From contig ML978125.1 in the NCBI GenBank assembly GCA_010015805.1, positions 372,001 to 436,000 of the forward strand: 64,000 nt of DNA, read 5' to 3'. The notes beneath the pieces are model-generated. The model was not told the DNA's origin and did no database searches. It worked only from the letters and a program-made list of their open reading frames with translations. Positions 20,832 to 31,736 of this stretch are shown in pieces. Each line of letters starts with the position of its first letter. Positions within the stretch are counted from its first letter, which is position 1. The position numbers were made by a program, and so were the translations under genes. The DNA comes from Rhizodiscina lignyota. Its lineage: Eukaryota; Ascomycota; Dothideomycetes; Aulographales; Rhizodiscinaceae.

Positions 20832-23138
20832 TTAACGAGTAGAGAAAGCCTTCGTGACAACCCTCTTCAGCGCAAGCTCCTTCTTCTTCAGATCCTCGCC
20901 ATTCGCGTCCTCAATCTCCAGCTGGGCCATGGCGTCGCTGAGCGCGCTCTCAATCTTCTCCTTCTGGCCACGCTTAAGCTTCAGGCTGGTCGTCGGGTCG
21001 GAGATCATCTCCTCGACGCGCGAGATGTAGCTTTCGAGCTGCTGGCGCGACTCGAAGCGCTTGCTGAACGCCTCGTCGGAGGTCTTGAACTTGGCGGCAT
21101 CTGTTGTGTGTGCGTTAGCTTTCTGCCGGGAAAAGAGGATTAGAGGAGGTGGAGCTTACCGTTGATCATGCTCTCAATCTCCGTGCTGCTCAGTTTCCCG
21201 ACGCTGTTAGAAATAGTAATGTTTGCACTTCTGCCGCTCGTCTTCTCCGTCGCAGTGACCTTCAGGATACCGTTGACGTCGACCTCAAACACCACCTCAA
21301 GGACCGCGTCGCCCGCCTTCATCGGTGGGATGGGTGCGAGCGTGAACTCGCCCAAGCTCGTGTTGTCCTCGCAGTTGACCCTCTCGCCCTGTTTGGCAGA
21401 ATTAGCAATTGAATACTCCATGTCAAGCCTGTTTAAAATTTACCTGGAATACCGGGAACTGGACTGTGGTCTGCGAATCCGCAACTGTAGTAAAAGTTCT
21501 AATTCATGTATCAGTAAATGCTGCTAGTAGCTGCTGTACGAGTAAGGGAGGGGGGGCTGCTTGTTTCCGCTTGCACCGGACGAAAAAGAAAAATAAAGAA
21601 AACAATTTCACTTGCCTCTTCTTCAAGGTAGGCACAGTATTTCCGCGTGGCACGACAGGTGCGAAGATGTTGCCCTCCATGGCAACACCGAGAGAGAGTG
21701 GGACGACATCGAGGAGCAGGAGGTCTGCCGTGTCGGCGGACTGAGCCTTGCCGGAGAGGATACCAGCTTGAACAGCAGCGCCATAGGCGACGGCCTCGTC
21801 GGGGTTGATGCTCTTCTCAAGCTTTTTGCCGTTGAAGAAGTCGGAGAGGAGTTTCTGTATCCTGGGGATACGAGTCGAGCCACCAACGAGCACGATTTCG
21901 TCAACCTTTGCCTTCTCGATGTTGGCATCCTTGAGCACTTGCTCCACGGGTTGGAGAGTGCCGCTGAAGGCCTTGGCATTCAGGTCTTCGAAACGGGCGC
22001 GGGAGATGGTAGTGTTGAAGTCCTCGCCGTCAAAGAGAGAGTCAATCTCGACAGTGGTCTGGGAGGCATTGGACAATGTACGCTTGGCACGCTCGCACGC
22101 AGTACGTAATCTTCTCAGCGCACGCGCATCTCCAGAGAGGTCCTTCTTCGTCTTGCGCGTGAATTCCTTCTTGAAGTGATCGAGCAGGTTGGTATCGAAG
22201 TCCTGGCCACCAAGATGGGTGTCACCGGCCGTAGCCTTGACAGTGAACACGCCACCCTGGATGTGAAGGAGAGAAACATCGAAAGTACCACCACCAAGGT
22301 CGTAGATCATCACATTCCTCTCCTTTTCAGACTTGCCAGAGCCCAAGCCATATGCGATTGCTGCAGCGGTAGGTTCGTTGATGATACGGAGAACGTTCAG
22401 CCCAGCGATAGAGCCAGCATCCTTGGTCGCTTGTCGCTGGTTATCGTTGAAGTAGGCAGGGACGGTGATGACGGCCTTCTCGACCTTCTTGGCCAACTTG
22501 GTTTCGGCAACTTCTTTCATCTATTCTGCGTTAAGACTTGTACTTATTGCGCGTGAGTGAAACATACCTTGCCCAGAACCATGGCGGAAATCTCCTGTGG
22601 CGAGAACGTCTTCCTCTCACCCAAATAATCGACCTCCACCATCGGGCTGCCGTTGTGGTCCGTTACCTTGAACGGCCAAGACTCAATGTCTTTCTTGACC
22701 GTCTCATCGTCGAATCGCCTTCCAATCAAGCGCCTTGCAGTTCCATCAGTATAAGTGTCCTATGCAGCCAGAAACATGTGTATGTGAAGCTCACTTGACG
22801 TCGAAGACGGTATTCTCCGGGTTCATGGCGGCCTGGTTCTTCGCGGCTTCACCGATGAGGCGCTCCTCGTTGGTGAAGCTCACGAAGGACGGAGTGGTGA
22901 AGTTACCCTGCTCATTGGCAACTAAAGTGGATGTTAGCAATTTTTGCTCATAATTCTGCTCAAAATCGTGTGGCACATACTGATTTCGACATTTGTACCC
23001 TCGTAATTCGCGACGCACGAATAGGTTGTGCCTAGGCGGTGGGTGAGCTTCAAATCCTCGAGTATTACGACATTCTGCAACAGGGAGCAGCATACCAAGA
23101 TCAATGCCAATGGCACCTTCGTAGACCTCGTCAGCCAT
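20832..23138 (-). CDS. SSB1: ribosome-associated Hsp70 chaperone, Ssb type
   Basis: Cotranslational Hsp70 that binds nascent chains at the ribosome exit with the RAC co-chaperone. Eight exons: 23138-23096, 23031-22981, 22921-22795, 22733-22568, 22520-21616, 21498-21444, 21388-21160 and 21100-20832, all phases matching, give 614 aa. Start [15 protein letters not shown], phosphate loop [35 protein letters not shown] and [10 protein letters not shown] mark the ATPase; the substrate domain follows and the end is KAFSTR with no EEVD, as in Ssb rather than Ssa. The fifth intron (21615-21499, 117 nt) uses a GC donor (AG|GCAAGT). Introns are crowded in the 5' half, with a first exon of only 43 nt. 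Confidence 0.96.
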
Positions 23139-23698
23139 GATTGCGTATTGATTTTCGTGTGTGGGTTGAAGATTATGAGCGGGAAAGCAAAATGCTCTCG
23201 CGACTTTTTTTGTGCCGGGGCCGGGGTTGCTAGCTGACTTTTGCCATTCCCCGAAGTTTAACCGTCCGATTAGTGAAGGTGAGGCCAACTGTTGAAGCTT
23301 ACGCACGAATCAGATGAAAAGGTCAATAGGTTTGGTTACTTGGCAAAATTCGTAAAGTGGTATTTTCAGGCTATCCCACCGATGAAGCACCATATCGAGT
23401 GAAACCAAAACTGTTGCACATATCCACACGACCGTCCCTCGACGCCGCATTCCACTATCATGATCGTAAAAGCATGCCTTGACGCTCTGCTGAAGGCAGA
23501 AACTGGACGTGAAGCAGATTGCCACAGTCCCTCAAGTCGTTGTCTAGCCGTCACCCAACTTCGCTTCAAAGAGCGCCCCAAATGCCCCAGCGCCGGCCGC
23601 ATATCAACTCTGGGTGTATGTCCCCTACCCCGAGAATGACCTTATGCATTCGTTCATCTACCATGGCCTACAGTCGGCCTCATATCTCTCTCGAGCAT
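23139..23698. promoter_or_regulatory. SSB upstream region
   Basis: 560 bp between the SSB start and the stop of the next minus-strand gene. No heat-shock element array is visible, in keeping with Ssb genes generally following ribosomal rather than heat-shock control. Confidence 0.35.
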
Positions 23699-24381
23699 TC
23701 AGACTTTCTCGTCGTGGAAGTAGAAACTGATATCCCTCGGCCTCCGCCTGTTGCTCTTCACAAAGTCCGCATCACCAGGGGGCCGCTCGTTCTTCTCGTT
23801 GCCCGTCAGCATGCTCTGCAGACTCATGCACACGCTCTCGACATTGTGCACGGGGCTCCAGCCCTGTCGGTCCAGCAGGTCGAGGCAGATGATGCCGTTC
23901 GAGTAGACGTGCGGGTGCATCGGGATCTTGGGCGTCGTCGGGGATGTGATGAACGTCACTTCGGGGGCTTCGATGGGCTGTATGAGAGGATATGTTACTT
24001 AGTGTATGTAAATCTTGAAGAAAGCACTGTTTGGAGGGTTGTGTATGTCTGAGAGACAAGGTAGAACGAGAACCTACGTAGCTGCTGCTGAAGTGGAACT
24101 TGAGCCTGTATGTGTCCCCACGATATAGTGGGTTGTCGTCCAGGACCTTAATGTCCATCAACCATGTCTCGAAGTTGTCGGCCTGGACGAGTGATATGCC
24201 AGGTGGGAGATGTTCTTGGAGCTATCGCGCAGCGTCAGCAATGTTTGGGATATCGCATGTAAAGGACGATGGCTAAGGTGATTTACCTTTAGAAGCTCCT
24301 ATGACAAAAGACATCAGCATCTATAGCGAGAGACATTAAGATTTGACGACATACCTTCTGTAACCTCCGCGTAGCGGACAT
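23699..24381 (-). CDS. UBE2W-like ubiquitin-conjugating enzyme
   Basis: E2 enzyme of 153 aa. Exons: 24381-24355 (27 nt), 24298-24287 (12 nt), 24221-24078 and 23977-23699, all phase 0. Reconstructed start MSATRRLQKELLKLQEHLPP matches the E2 first helix. Catalytic Cys is C92 in SNGIICLDLL. The usual HPN tripeptide is HPH at 82-84, the signature of the UBE2W branch, which conjugates ubiquitin to protein N-termini. C-terminus ISFYFHDEKV is also UBE2W-like. The 12-nt exon encodes ELLK and is bounded by good signals (CATAG acceptor, GTAAAT donor); skipping it keeps frame but shortens helix 1. Family call is secure; N-terminal ubiquitination activity is inferred. Confidence 0.92.
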
Positions 24382-25233
24382 GGTGGGCAGCCGACTGACG
24401 TGGTTGAGCTCAGCTAGGGAGGTCCTTTGATCAAATCGATGTGTTGCGATGAAAAGTAGTCGAAGAAAAAGGAACACTGGCTGTGAGAAGAAGAGTTTGA
24501 AGCAAGAAAGAGAGAAACGAATCGGAGCAGGGTGGTTAGGTGGTTTGGAGTAGTTGGGCCGTGCTGGTGGAGCCTTGTTTGGAGGGGCGGTGCGATTGCG
24601 TAGGTTCCAAGGGAGAGAGCAACTGAAGCAAGAATATATATGTCCGGCTTGTTTAGGACCCAGGAACTTGCAAGGAAGAGTTAAAACACAGGCGCTTACT
24701 TAGGTGAAAGGTGATAGAGAGAGCTTCGGTGTTGTTCAGCGTGAAGACCGCTCTTGATGTTGCACGACTCCAAGATCCAAGATCGTCAGAGCTGCGCGAG
24801 TCATGCCACACCTGAAGATCAAGCTTATCATTCACCTTCCGTTTCATTTTCACTGCTCGTACGGAAGAAATTTAACTAGTTTCTGTGAAGCAGTGCGTTC
24901 TATTTTTGTGGTATCTGAATAGCAGCATCTCATTCATTATGATTACATGCCGAAAAGTTCCACACTCGTCAGCATCTACAATTGTGATAGCGCTCCCAAG
25001 CCGATTTCAGTCATTCTTCTAGTCCGCATCATGATTATGAAGGAGTATACAAAAAGGAAAAGGGTATCTATGTTACCAATAATCCTTCCGAACCGCAAAC
25101 AATGGGCACTCTCTTCATCCCATTACCCGGCCTTGAAATCATTCCATTGCGCTTTTCCCTATCAAGCAAACTATCACTGCTATGCTGTCCGAACCATCAT
25201 TTCATTGATAATTTCAAATGCAGTGCCCAATTC
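24382..25233. other. intergenic upstream of the E2 gene
   Basis: 852 bp holding the E2 promoter and the 3' flank of the Ser/Pro-rich gene. An ATATATAT run lies at about 24634-24641. No gene recognised. Confidence 0.4.
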
Positions 25234-27396
25234 CTATGCGCCAAATTTATTGTCCTTCTTCTTCCCAAACACACTTAGCCTCCCGGGCTTCTTTCCCGGA
25301 GTCCCTTTCGAGTTTATCGAATTCACAGTCTTAGCCGTCCCCGGCCTCTCTTCAACCTCTGGTGCCGGATCCAATTCCCACGGTACAACTTCCGCCTTCT
25401 TCACCGGACTAACTCCCAACCCTAGCCGCTCCTGCGGACTCCTAAACCACTGTTCGCTCAGTTCACTTGGGGCGAAGCTCGTTGCTGCCGATAGACCTCT
25501 GGCGTGCATTGCACCCACTGTGCTTGTTGGGCTTTGACCCCCGGATTGGATCGAAGAGTTCGGCGACGTCGCTCCGGGACGAATGGGAGTGGTAGGCCCG
25601 CTTGCATTGTCTTGTTGAGGCCGCGTGGGTGATGTGCGAGATGAAAAGGCCGCTGCGAGTGCCGTACTGGTGAGAATGCCGTTCGCTTCTTTCGTATCAG
25701 GTGGGAATATGGCATGCACATGAGCCACAGGGGTTGGAGTTACAGCTCCAAAGCGTGGCGTTGGAGACGAAGGTGGCAGAGGGAAGGCCTCTAGCGGTGG
25801 GTCTTTTTCTAGGACTGGTGTGGATTGTGCAGGAAGGTCGGGAATGGGAGGCATGAAGTTATATGCCGGAATGCTACTGAAGGAAGCCTGACGACGGGAA
25901 GATTTGCGAGGGATTTGCGGCGGAGGGCCTAGAGGATCTGGATTGGAGAGGGGCGACGTTACGGTGGTGAGCGATGGACGAGGCGGGCTCGTCGCTGGAG
26001 AAGCAGTGCTGACGGCAGATTTTGGAGGAGCTGAGTCTGGAGGAGCAGAAGCCGTCTTCATGAGATCACCATCCTCCGTATCTCTGAGGAATGGCAACAA
26101 AGTCGCTACATTATCCATCCCAATGTTAAGTCGAGGATCAGAGATGCTGCGCGTGTGAGTGTGCGTTGGTCTTTTCGCAAGCTCAGCAGGGCTTGCTGGT
26201 GTTAGGGAGAAAATCCCCTTCGATGCGACTGGCGGTGCAGTTATAGGCAGTTTCCTCGTCTTTTCCGTTTGGGTAGGAGAATCAGGTGGAAAGAAAGAAG
26301 TTATCTCAGGTAAGCCTGCCATCTCAGCAGAACTTGCGGTTGCTGGTGGCTTGTCAGGTATACTGGGCCTCTTTGGTCGAAACGACGTTCCTGTAGTTGA
26401 GTCGGCGCGCCCTCTTGCTTTTGAAGGGTTGCGGAGTCGCGTCACGCTGGACGATGAATTGCTCTTTGAAGACGAAGATGTAGGCGGCCGATCCTTTGCG
26501 GTGAGTGGCGTTTTCGTTGCGGGTGACGGGGAATTCGGCTGGCCCTGGCTGCCACCAGACCCGAAAGTCGAGACAGAATTATGTGCGCTACCCAGCCGCC
26601 TGCTGTCAGCCATCTTGCCTAACAGTGGGTCCTTCTCTTTCCTGGCCTCCTTTGCGGCCTCCCGAGCCCAATCCGGCAAGCCGTCCCACTTGGAGTTTAC
26701 CTTTGGAACCTCTGGTGGAAGCTTCCTATCAGTAACGCCAGGCAATCCGACGGCAGTACTTCGAGCGCTTTTGCTGTTTTTGGCCTCTGCTTGTTTGCGC
26801 TGTGCCTCTGCGAATTGTTCGAGAGCTATTGCCGACGGCTCCTTCAAGGTGAGCAACCCCGAAATCCAGCCTGTCTTAGGCTTCTTCCTAGAAGCGCCGT
26901 TCGTAGCAGGAGAATGACGATCTCGAGATGCTAGACTATGCTCTGTTATGGCCCGGCTATTGCCCTTGTTGCTGCTATCGCTTGTAGTGCGAGGGCCGTG
27001 GCTTGGCCGTGATGATGCCGGCCCAACATTTAGTGTTGATTTACTACCAGAAGTTGACTCAGGAAACGGGTTGATTGCATCTGTATCATCTCCAGTAGGT
27101 AAGGGAGGGTCTGGAAATCGAAATGCTCTCGCACCTCGTCCATCATTACTGTCGCGATTTCTGGCAGCCAGCTTTGGTGTCCGGATAGGGAAATTCGACG
27201 ATGTTGGTGAACCCTGAGTGATCGATGACTCGGGAGTGTGAGAATATGTCATGGTCGTAATGCCATCGGAACGCTCCGATGTAGTTGCCGTGGACAGTGA
27301 TTGGACGGACCTCTCATCGTCGGAAGGTCGATTGCGAACTTTTAGCTTGGGTATTCGCACTGGTGCAATCGACTCTGCCGGGGAGTGTAGCGGCAT
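25234..27396 (-). CDS. Ser/Pro-rich disordered protein
   Basis: Single coding exon of 720 aa from ATG 27396 (MPLHSPAESIAPVRIPKLK). Most of it is low-complexity Ser/Pro/Thr sequence. One conserved-looking block stands out at about residues 170-260: KPKTGWISGLLTLKEPSAIA, a Gln/Lys-rich helix (LEQFAEAQRKQAEAKNSKS), LPGVTDRKLPPEVPKVNSKW and LPDWAREAAKEARKEKDPLL. The C-terminus is basic, ending KKPGRLSVFGKKKDNKFGA. I recall similar blocks in uncharacterised ascomycete proteins but cannot name a family. A consistent intron (27474-27427, GTAAGT donor, TTTGCAG acceptor) just upstream suggests a spliced 5' leader. Function unknown; scaffold-like architecture is inference. Confidence 0.8.
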   Translation of the reverse strand: MPLHSPAESIAPVRIPKLKVRNRPSDDERSVQSLSTATTSERSDGITTMTYSHTPESSITQGSPTSSNFPIRTPKLAARNRDSNDGRGARAFRFPDPPLPTGDDTDAINPFPESTSGSKSTLNVGPASSRPSHGPRTTSDSSNKGNSRAITEHSLASRDRHSPATNGASRKKPKTGWISGLLTLKEPSAIALEQFAEAQRKQAEAKNSKSARSTAVGLPGVTDRKLPPEVPKVNSKWDGLPDWAREAAKEARKEKDPLLGKMADSRRLGSAHNSVSTFGSGGSQGQPNSPSPATKTPLTAKDRPPTSSSSKSNSSSSVTRLRNPSKARGRADSTTGTSFRPKRPSIPDKPPATASSAEMAGLPEITSFFPPDSPTQTEKTRKLPITAPPVASKGIFSLTPASPAELAKRPTHTHTRSISDPRLNIGMDNVATLLPFLRDTEDGDLMKTASAPPDSAPPKSAVSTASPATSPPRPSLTTVTSPLSNPDPLGPPPQIPRKSSRRQASFSSIPAYNFMPPIPDLPAQSTPVLEKDPPLEAFPLPPSSPTPRFGAVTPTPVAHVHAIFPPDTKEANGILTSTALAAAFSSRTSPTRPQQDNASGPTTPIRPGATSPNSSIQSGGQSPTSTVGAMHARGLSAATSFAPSELSEQWFRSPQERLGLGVSPVKKAEVVPWELDPAPEVEERPGTAKTVNSINSKGTPGKKPGRLSVFGKKKDNKFGA

Positions 27397-29324
27397 GCTG
27401 AAAAGCAAGCGCGGATGCTGAAGTGACTGCAAAATATTAATTCTTAGCTAGCCTGTACAAAGGATGTAACTTACTAGAATAAAACTAATCGAAGCAATGC
27501 ATTTTCAAGTACGAGATCAATATGTAGAATTTTTCTAACTCCCGGCAGAAGTAATCTGACGTAGACCAAGGCTTTAAGAGCTCTAGGCCTCCCAATGCTG
27601 ATGTGATGTAGACTGAGTGATGTCTTTGCAGTTGAGACAGATATCCAGGACACAGCAAAGTGGGAGCGAAACGACTTCTCTGAGCTCGCAGTTCTAGTCG
27701 CGAAGAGACTTCTGAAACGCCCTTTCGAGTTGACTGTAAATAAAAGTCCAGAAGGTCTAAAGAGGAGATATTGTTAGCTTTAGTGGAGGGGAGCTCTGAG
27801 CATGGCTGAAGTCTGGGTCGTCTCGGTTGGCGTCGATTTGGCTTTGATGCATATGCCGCTACGCGAGAAGCAACGGTGGGCGCGGGTAGGAGCGATCTGA
27901 AATCTCGCGCAATGTTCAGCTGGCGACTATCCGCAGAGCTTATCTTGAAGGATCCTGAGATGACGGCGGAGACGAGATGAAATAGGCGTAGACAGAGAAG
28001 ACGGGAGTGGAGACGAGCGGCGGGCCAGCATTTCTGCCATTGAGGTACGATGGAGTTCAAGCGCACGCTCATAACTTCCTCGTGCATCAAACTTGCCTTG
28101 GCTATACAGTAGCTTCCGCTCTTGCGCGAGCCAATATTCGCACTGACTGCCTACGGACCACTCGTCGTTCGCATGGAAGTTGATGCTGCGTCAGGGCCGA
28201 TCTCATGCATAGAAGGCCGTCGCACATCGACATGCCCACCTATACACTCTGATTGCGAACAAAAAGACATTGCTCGCGCCATCCGAGAAGTTGTCACGAG
28301 CCAGTCCTGTCTCTCGCTGCTGATTGCCCTAAAGTCTAGTATGCAGGTTGCGAAACGGAATATGGGGAGGGATATGACTTGTCGCTTTCAGCTGACCCTG
28401 GAACTTGATTGAGCCTACTTCTGATCAAGCAAGCTCAGTATTTCAAGTTGGCATTTGTCATTTGGAGACTCACACTCTGAGTACCAAAGTACACAATCGT
28501 ATTCGCCTGTCTTCTTTGTTACGCAACGTCAGTTCTCGTCCGCGGCGTACAGTACCTCCACCAGCCCCGCAGACGCTTTCTCTTCCCAGGGACCACACGA
28601 CTGGCCTGTCTCACAGAGATCACGCACCTGTCCTTCTCAGCCGACCAATCATCACTGTGCGCAAATCCGGAGGGCTGCAGCAAAAGCAAACACGAATACC
28701 CTGCACGCTGCAGGAGAAAGTCTCTTTCACATCTGTGGCCTCTTTCCGCATCGATCCAACCCTCCTTCTTCTGGCAACGTGCACTGAGCGTGGCCACGCG
28801 TGGACTTGACTGGAAGAAGGCGAGAAGCCGGAATAGGCTGTCTTTGAGGCTCTGGTACCTTCCCTCTCTGCTGATGAATGGGCGTGGTGTTGTAGGTTGG
28901 TGACAAGCAGCGACGTCGGAGACACAAGAAAGGGGCGACGGGGTGCATGTGAACAGAGAAGCAACTCCGCACGCTGTTGAAACCCCTCCCTCTCCCTCGT
29001 CGTTCCTCTCTTCTCTTCACATTTCATCGCAAATAGTGAGGTTTCCATCGCTATCGTCATCAATATTTCCATCGGGCATTTTCCATCAGACCCACTGCAT
29101 CCGATCCGGTTGTCGCCTCCAGCCCCAATCCTTCCCGCCGGAGGAACGCCGAGCTTGCAGGGACTAAGGAGGCGGTGATCTCGGCAGCCAGTGACCGAAC
29201 GTGTGGCGTTTCCAGAAGACCGGAAAAGTACATCGCCGCGGCCTGCTTCTTTGTCTCGTTGCGCGCAACGGCGCCGCCGTCCCCGTCGACTCGGGTCAAG
29301 AACTTGCATTTGCAGCCCCTCATC
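27397..29324. other. gene-poor stretch with uncertain open frames
   Basis: 1.9 kb between divergent genes. A 201-codon minus frame (27485-28090, starting MMHEEVMSVRLNSIVPQ) and + frames at 28122-28412 and 28405-28809 are open but match nothing I know. The minus frame may belong to the spliced leader of the Ser/Pro-rich gene. I call none of them. Confidence 0.35.
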
Positions 29325-30956
29325 ATGTATAGGGTGCCTGCTGGCAAGGCTCCTGCAAAGGGTCCTGCAGTATATCCTACCGATGGGGCCGGGCCCCACC
29401 CGGACCAAGAGCAGGATGCTGCAAAGACTATTCAGACCCCGTGCAAGTCTACTATTGGTGCGTCGAATCTCCCATCGGTCCAGTATAGCTCTACACATGA
29501 TATTCATTTCAGAGAATGGTCTGCCGCGCCGTCAGTAGGACAGCTTGAAAACCAGAGCCCGAGACAGCTCAACAACATTCGGTACTCCAGCCCGCCGTCA
29601 GTAGGACAGCCTGACCACCGGAGCTTAAGCCAACTCAACAACGTTCAAGGCTCCAGCCCGCCGTCAGTGGGACAGCCTGGCAATCGGAGCCCGCGACGGC
29701 CCAACAACATTCAAGGCTCCAATCTAGCATTGAGCGATGAGGGCAAGGGAAAACGCAAACTCGAAGATGCTACGTCCGAATTACCGGGTTCACTACCAGC
29801 TGCACAGGATGAATACACCACTAACTCGAAGAGCGGAAAGTCTGGCAAGAAAACCGCTGGGAAAATGAAGTCCACTGGCAAACCAACGCAGTGGAGAAGG
29901 GGGCCTCAATCTGGCGTCCCCCCTCCACAACCAGGTGCTGAACCGATGTCCCCCAGAAGAATGCATGCAATCTTCAACCTGGGGCCAAAGAGACAGCCGC
30001 CGAACATCGATCATCCTGTGGAGATGCGGTACAACCCGAACGGACCATTGCCCAGGGGGTACGTTCCCGGAAAGACGCCATTACCCTACTTTGGGACACT
30101 GCAGAACTCATACCCTGCTGGATGGGCCCCCGAAGAGTATAGCGACATGTCAGAAACGATTTCAATGAATACGCATAGAATGATAGTCTCTATGCAGATG
30201 CAGCAGGTGGAAGAAGAGCTTTCGGTGCTTCGGAAAATCCACTCCACGTTGGAGGATGGCGATGATGCCAAGAAATTCTCTCTTGCTCAAACAGTCTTGA
30301 GTGGCCGTTATGACTACCCACCTGTACTCAAGCGGCATGTCAAGGAACTCGTGCAGAGCAAGGGAGTCGATTTCGAAAAGTTCAAGAAATTTGCGCAGGA
30401 TGAATGGCAGAAGCAAAAGAAACAGTGCGAAGATGCTGGTGCAGCTGCGAAATTGCTAGAGAAACCAAATGCCGGGTCGTCAACAAGCAAAATGGATGTA
30501 GACGGAGAAGAGGAAGAGGAAGAGGATGATGACGACGACGACGACGACGACGATGACGACTACATCCAGTATCCAAAGAGTGAATGGGGTCCTTACCCGC
30601 TGTTACGAGATGCGCCGCATATGCCAATGCTCAACTGGAGCAAGTTCGGCATTGTCGGTGATACGCTCAAGGCTCTCGACAACGATATAGATAAGAACCC
30701 GCAGCTATACAAGTCAACACCGAACGATGTCCAGACTACGGAGAGCATCAGACAGCCTGGTTCCAACGGCCAAGAAGTGTATGATGATAAAGCTCATTAC
30801 CCGTGGGCTGTCACCGATGGCGATGGCAGTGGCGATGATGCAGGACGGTCGACATCTCCGGCCACTGGAAAGAATAGCAGGAGTGGTTCGGGCCAGTCAC
30901 TGGGGAGCATTGCAGGAATGCATCAAATGGCAAACAGTAACGGGATCAAGGCGTAG
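29325..30956 (+). CDS. disordered protein with 22-residue tandem repeats
   Basis: Single exon, 543 aa from ATG 29325 (MYRVPAGKAPAKGP). Residues about 69-135 contain three 22-residue units of the type SVGQPxxxSxxxxNNxxxSS. Then a Lys/Gly-rich segment, a Pro-rich region (GVPPPQPGAEPMSPRRMHAI), and an ordered-looking part near 265-385 with PLPRGYVPGKTPLPYFGTL and a helical stretch (MIVSMQMQQVEEELSVLRKI). An acidic run of six Glu and thirteen Asp follows near residue 395-415. No known domain, signal peptide or membrane segment. A nuclear protein is plausible from the acidic run. Family not recognised. Confidence 0.75.
   Translation: MYRVPAGKAPAKGPAVYPTDGAGPHPDQEQDAAKTIQTPCKSTIGASNLPSVQYSSTHDIHFREWSAAPSVGQLENQSPRQLNNIRYSSPPSVGQPDHRSLSQLNNVQGSSPPSVGQPGNRSPRRPNNIQGSNLALSDEGKGKRKLEDATSELPGSLPAAQDEYTTNSKSGKSGKKTAGKMKSTGKPTQWRRGPQSGVPPPQPGAEPMSPRRMHAIFNLGPKRQPPNIDHPVEMRYNPNGPLPRGYVPGKTPLPYFGTLQNSYPAGWAPEEYSDMSETISMNTHRMIVSMQMQQVEEELSVLRKIHSTLEDGDDAKKFSLAQTVLSGRYDYPPVLKRHVKELVQSKGVDFEKFKKFAQDEWQKQKKQCEDAGAAAKLLEKPNAGSSTSKMDVDGEEEEEEDDDDDDDDDDDDYIQYPKSEWGPYPLLRDAPHMPMLNWSKFGIVGDTLKALDNDIDKNPQLYKSTPNDVQTTESIRQPGSNGQEVYDDKAHYPWAVTDGDGSGDDAGRSTSPATGKNSRSGSGQSLGSIAGMHQMANSNGIKA
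29531..29728 (+). repeat. 66-nt tandem repeat, three units
   Basis: The anchor GTCAGTAGGACAGC recurs at 29531, 29597 and 29663 (last copy GTCAGTGGGACAGC), exactly 66 nt apart. The units are imperfect and stay in frame in the disordered protein gene. Confidence 0.85.
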
Positions 30957-31720
30957 TGAGTTGATGGCGGTGATGGAAAATACGTCCTTCTATTTCCACA
31001 CCATCGGAGTTGAATGACACACACTGATCGTTTATGTTTCTAATACTCATCTCCACACTTTCACAGTATTCTTCCTCAGAAGGGAGACCTGGTTAATGCT
31101 AGTCCCTTCAAATCCGATGCGATTATTGGAGCTAATGCCTTCTGTGGCTTCTTTGACGCTCCAAGTGCAAACGCTAAAGCCGTGGAAAAGATCTCGTGCA
31201 CCCTTCAACGCAACCACATCTGCTACCCCTTCCGATGTGTGGCATAGTGGCGAATCGTTCACAATAATGCCCACGCATCACAGAGCTTCTAACATATTAC
31301 CGACGAACTGGGTGTATGAGATCGTTGAGCCATCTTCCGATGTCTCTGCGCACATATGACGACGCACATCTATTCATCCAAACCTTGTTCCAGCTTTAGT
31401 GAAAAGAGAATTCGATAGAGTCCGCAAAATCCTGTTGACATTGTTGAAGAACAAAGAACGTTGTGTTTGAAGCTTTTAGCAGCTGCTAGTCCAACGCCGC
31501 CTCGACTAGCCTCTCTACGCCTACCAGAATTCAACATGCTAGTATCACCTCATTCGGCGGATTTAGACATCAATTCTGCTGTAACACCTCTACAAGGACA
31601 AAGAACATCGCACCACCTAGTCTCTCTGCATCTACCAGAATCCACGCTGATACCAATAGACTCTAGACTCAGACATCTATTCCACTACAGCATCTCTGTC
31701 CAATAAACATACGCTGATAT
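30957..31720. other. intergenic with imperfect 111-nt direct repeat
   Basis: No recognisable gene. Two copies of a segment beginning CTCTCTACGCCTACCAGAAT (31511) and CTCTCTGCATCTACCAGAAT (31622) lie 111 nt apart with diverged remainder. Confidence 0.45.
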
Positions 31721-31736
31721 TCAATAGCCCGAATGA

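Noticed and set aside
21612-22556. + strand frames across the SSB gene
   Set aside because: Antisense of strongly biased Hsp70 codons; Hsp70 genes commonly show such open antisense frames and no independent family is seen.
26159-26917. 252-codon + frame inside the Ser/Pro-rich gene
   Set aside because: Antisense shadow of a low-complexity coding exon, with no recognisable domain.
28620-29507. 295-codon minus frame overlapping the start of the repeat protein gene
   Set aside because: No domain, and it overlaps the better-supported + strand gene. The composition looks like random translation of GC-rich DNA.
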